Positions 62,981 through 64,000 of a stretch of 64,000 nt of DNA are shown piece by piece; position 1 is the stretch's first letter, and each line of letters starts with the position of its first letter. Origin of the DNA: Limnohabitans sp. Jir61 (GTDB lineage: Bacteria > Pseudomonadota > Gammaproteobacteria > Burkholderiales > Burkholderiaceae_C). Both the position numbers and the translations under genes were made by a program. The notes under the pieces were generated by a model, which saw only the letters and a list, made by a program, of their open reading frames with translations, was not told the DNA's origin and made no database searches. The stretch lies in the NCBI RefSeq assembly GCF_003063545.1, contig NZ_NESD01000004.1, positions 124,001 to 188,000 of the forward strand, in the 5' to 3' direction.

Positions 62981-64000
62981 ATGCCCACCCCCAAACGCCT
63001 CATACTCATCCTTGGCGACCAACTCAACGATGATGCAACAGGACTGAGCGATTTCAACGCCGAGCACGATACCCTATGGATGGCCGAGGTAACGGAAGAG
63101 TCCACACACATCCCATCATCGAAACAACGCACCACTGTTTTCTTAAGTGCCATGCGGCACTTTGCTGAGCAACTCAAAGCGCGCGGTTGGCCGCTGATTT
63201 ACAGCCAACTTGATGACCCGAACAACACAGGCACTTTGGCTGGTGAACTGAGCAAAGCCATTGCTCAAATACGACCTCAACAACTTGTCATGACAGCACC
63301 TGGGGACTGGCGAGTGTTGCAAAGTTTGCGCTCTGTGGCCAAGCAACATGATGTTCCGCTAGAGATTCGTGACGACACGCACTTTTTCAGTACTGTGCGC
63401 GACTTTGCAGATCATGCCAAAGACCGCAAGCAGTTGCGTTTGGAGTATTTCTACCGAGAGCTGCGCCAGAAAAATGGCATCTTGATGGAAGGCAAAAAAC
63501 CCATAGGCGGCCAATGGAACTTTGATGCTGACAACCGGGGTAGCTTTGGCAAACAAGGGCCCGGCATGTTGCCCCCACCCACACGCGTCGCACCCGATGC
63601 CATCACCCAAGACGTGATGCGTTTGGTCAACGACAAGCTGGCTCACCACCCCGGATCGATCGCGCAGTTTGGTTGGCCCGTCACGCGTGCACAAGCGCTG
63701 GTGGCCTTGGATGAATTCATCACACACCGCTTGCCCAGCTTTGGGCTTTACCAAGATGCGATGTGGGAAGGCGAAGTGTGGCTCTATCACTCGCAGCTTT
63801 CATGCGCTTTGAACTTGAAGCTGATCAACCCACGCGAGGTGTTGGCTGCGGCCGAGGCAGCGTTTCACAAGGGCCATGCCCCACTAGAAGCTGTCGAAGG
63901 TTTTGTGCGGCAAATCTTGGGTTGGCGTGAATACGTGCGTGGCATTTATTGGACGCACATGCCCGAGTACGCTGAGGGTAACGCCCAACAAGCGCACGAA
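62981..64000 (+). CDS. Cryptochrome/photolyase (FeS-BCP/PhrB type), 3' end missing
   Basis: The first 340 residues are present; the frame is open to the window end. ILILGDQLN, MAEVTEEST, KPIGGQWNFDADNR and EGFVRQILGWREYVRG are hallmarks of the iron-sulfur bacterial cryptochrome/(6-4) photolyase group, which binds FAD, a lumazine and a 4Fe-4S cluster. It would repair (6-4) photoproducts with blue light. The cluster cysteines and C-terminal FAD site lie mostly beyond the window. Confidence 0.9.
   Translation, partial: MPTPKRLILILGDQLNDDATGLSDFNAEHDTLWMAEVTEESTHIPSSKQRTTVFLSAMRHFAEQLKARGWPLIYSQLDDPNNTGTLAGELSKAIAQIRPQQLVMTAPGDWRVLQSLRSVAKQHDVPLEIRDDTHFFSTVRDFADHAKDRKQLRLEYFYRELRQKNGILMEGKKPIGGQWNFDADNRGSFGKQGPGMLPPPTRVAPDAITQDVMRLVNDKLAHHPGSIAQFGWPVTRAQALVALDEFITHRLPSFGLYQDAMWEGEVWLYHSQLSCALNLKLINPREVLAAAEAAFHKGHAPLEAVEGFVRQILGWREYVRGIYWTHMPEYAEGNAQQAHE

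Overview
The window looks like the chromosome of a betaproteobacterium of the Burkholderiales, most probably family Comamonadaceae (Limnohabitans/Rhodoferax-like). This rests on gene neighbourhoods and protein character (pepA-holC divergent from lptFG; cysB-like regulator with a methionine aminotransferase; pstSCAB-phoU-phoB-phoR as one run; ATP-grasp/alpha-E fusion followed by a transglutaminase). The genus is inferred and could not be checked by search. Genes are densely packed, no gap exceeds 300 bp, and I found no rRNA, tRNA, CRISPR array, insertion sequence or prophage.

Layout. 1-4 kb: end of an ATP-grasp/alpha-E protein, transglutaminase-like protein, RidA family, DUF1345 protein. 3.4-8.8 kb (minus strand): secreted protein with a solitary MreB, a 63-aa protein, a branched-chain amino acid binding protein, holC, pepA. 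8.8-14.2 kb (plus): lptF, lptG, CbiX-like chelatase, cysB-like regulator, aminotransferase, orphan ParA. 14.2-27.3 kb: hrpA, argA, dsbB, a thiol dioxygenase fused to four rhodanese domains, yggX-type protein, an MnmC oxidoreductase with a decayed methyltransferase half, chromate transporter, LRR-kinase fusion.

27.3-59.7 kb is one large phosphate-starvation island. It starts with a PhoA-family alkaline phosphatase and the polyphosphate genes ppx, ppk1 and sixA plus a histone-H1-like protein. A membrane-lipid block follows: MAPEG, psd, a class III aminotransferase, an Mpo1-like membrane protein, two GT4 glycosyltransferases, an LplT-type transporter, UDP-glucose dehydrogenase, and a tightly overlapping operon olsB - plcP-like phospholipase C - glycosyltransferase - small unknown gene, with olsA divergent. 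Next come a three-gene TRAP transporter of the TPR-associated (TPAT) type, ppk2, dgkA and an MgtE_N/CorA-like chimera. The island ends with phoR-phoB-phoU-pstB-pstA-pstC-pstS. Pho-box-like repeats (7-mers close to CTGTCAT, repeated at 11 bp) lie in front of phoA, ppk1, the glycosyltransferase at 38.3 kb, olsB, olsA, the TPAT operon, ppk2, the corA-like gene and pstS. Read together: under phosphate limitation PhoB would switch on phosphate uptake, strip phosphate head groups from phospholipids (PlcP), rebuild the membrane with glycolipids (Ugd plus glycosyltransferases) and ornithine lipids (OlsBA), and manage polyphosphate. The TPAT transporter appears to be a new member of this response.

59.7-64 kb: arsR-arsC-acr3 (arsenate enters through Pst, so the position makes sense), a DUF2878/DUF3833 pair, a DUF2256 zinc-ribbon protein, and a cryptochrome/photolyase cut by the window end.
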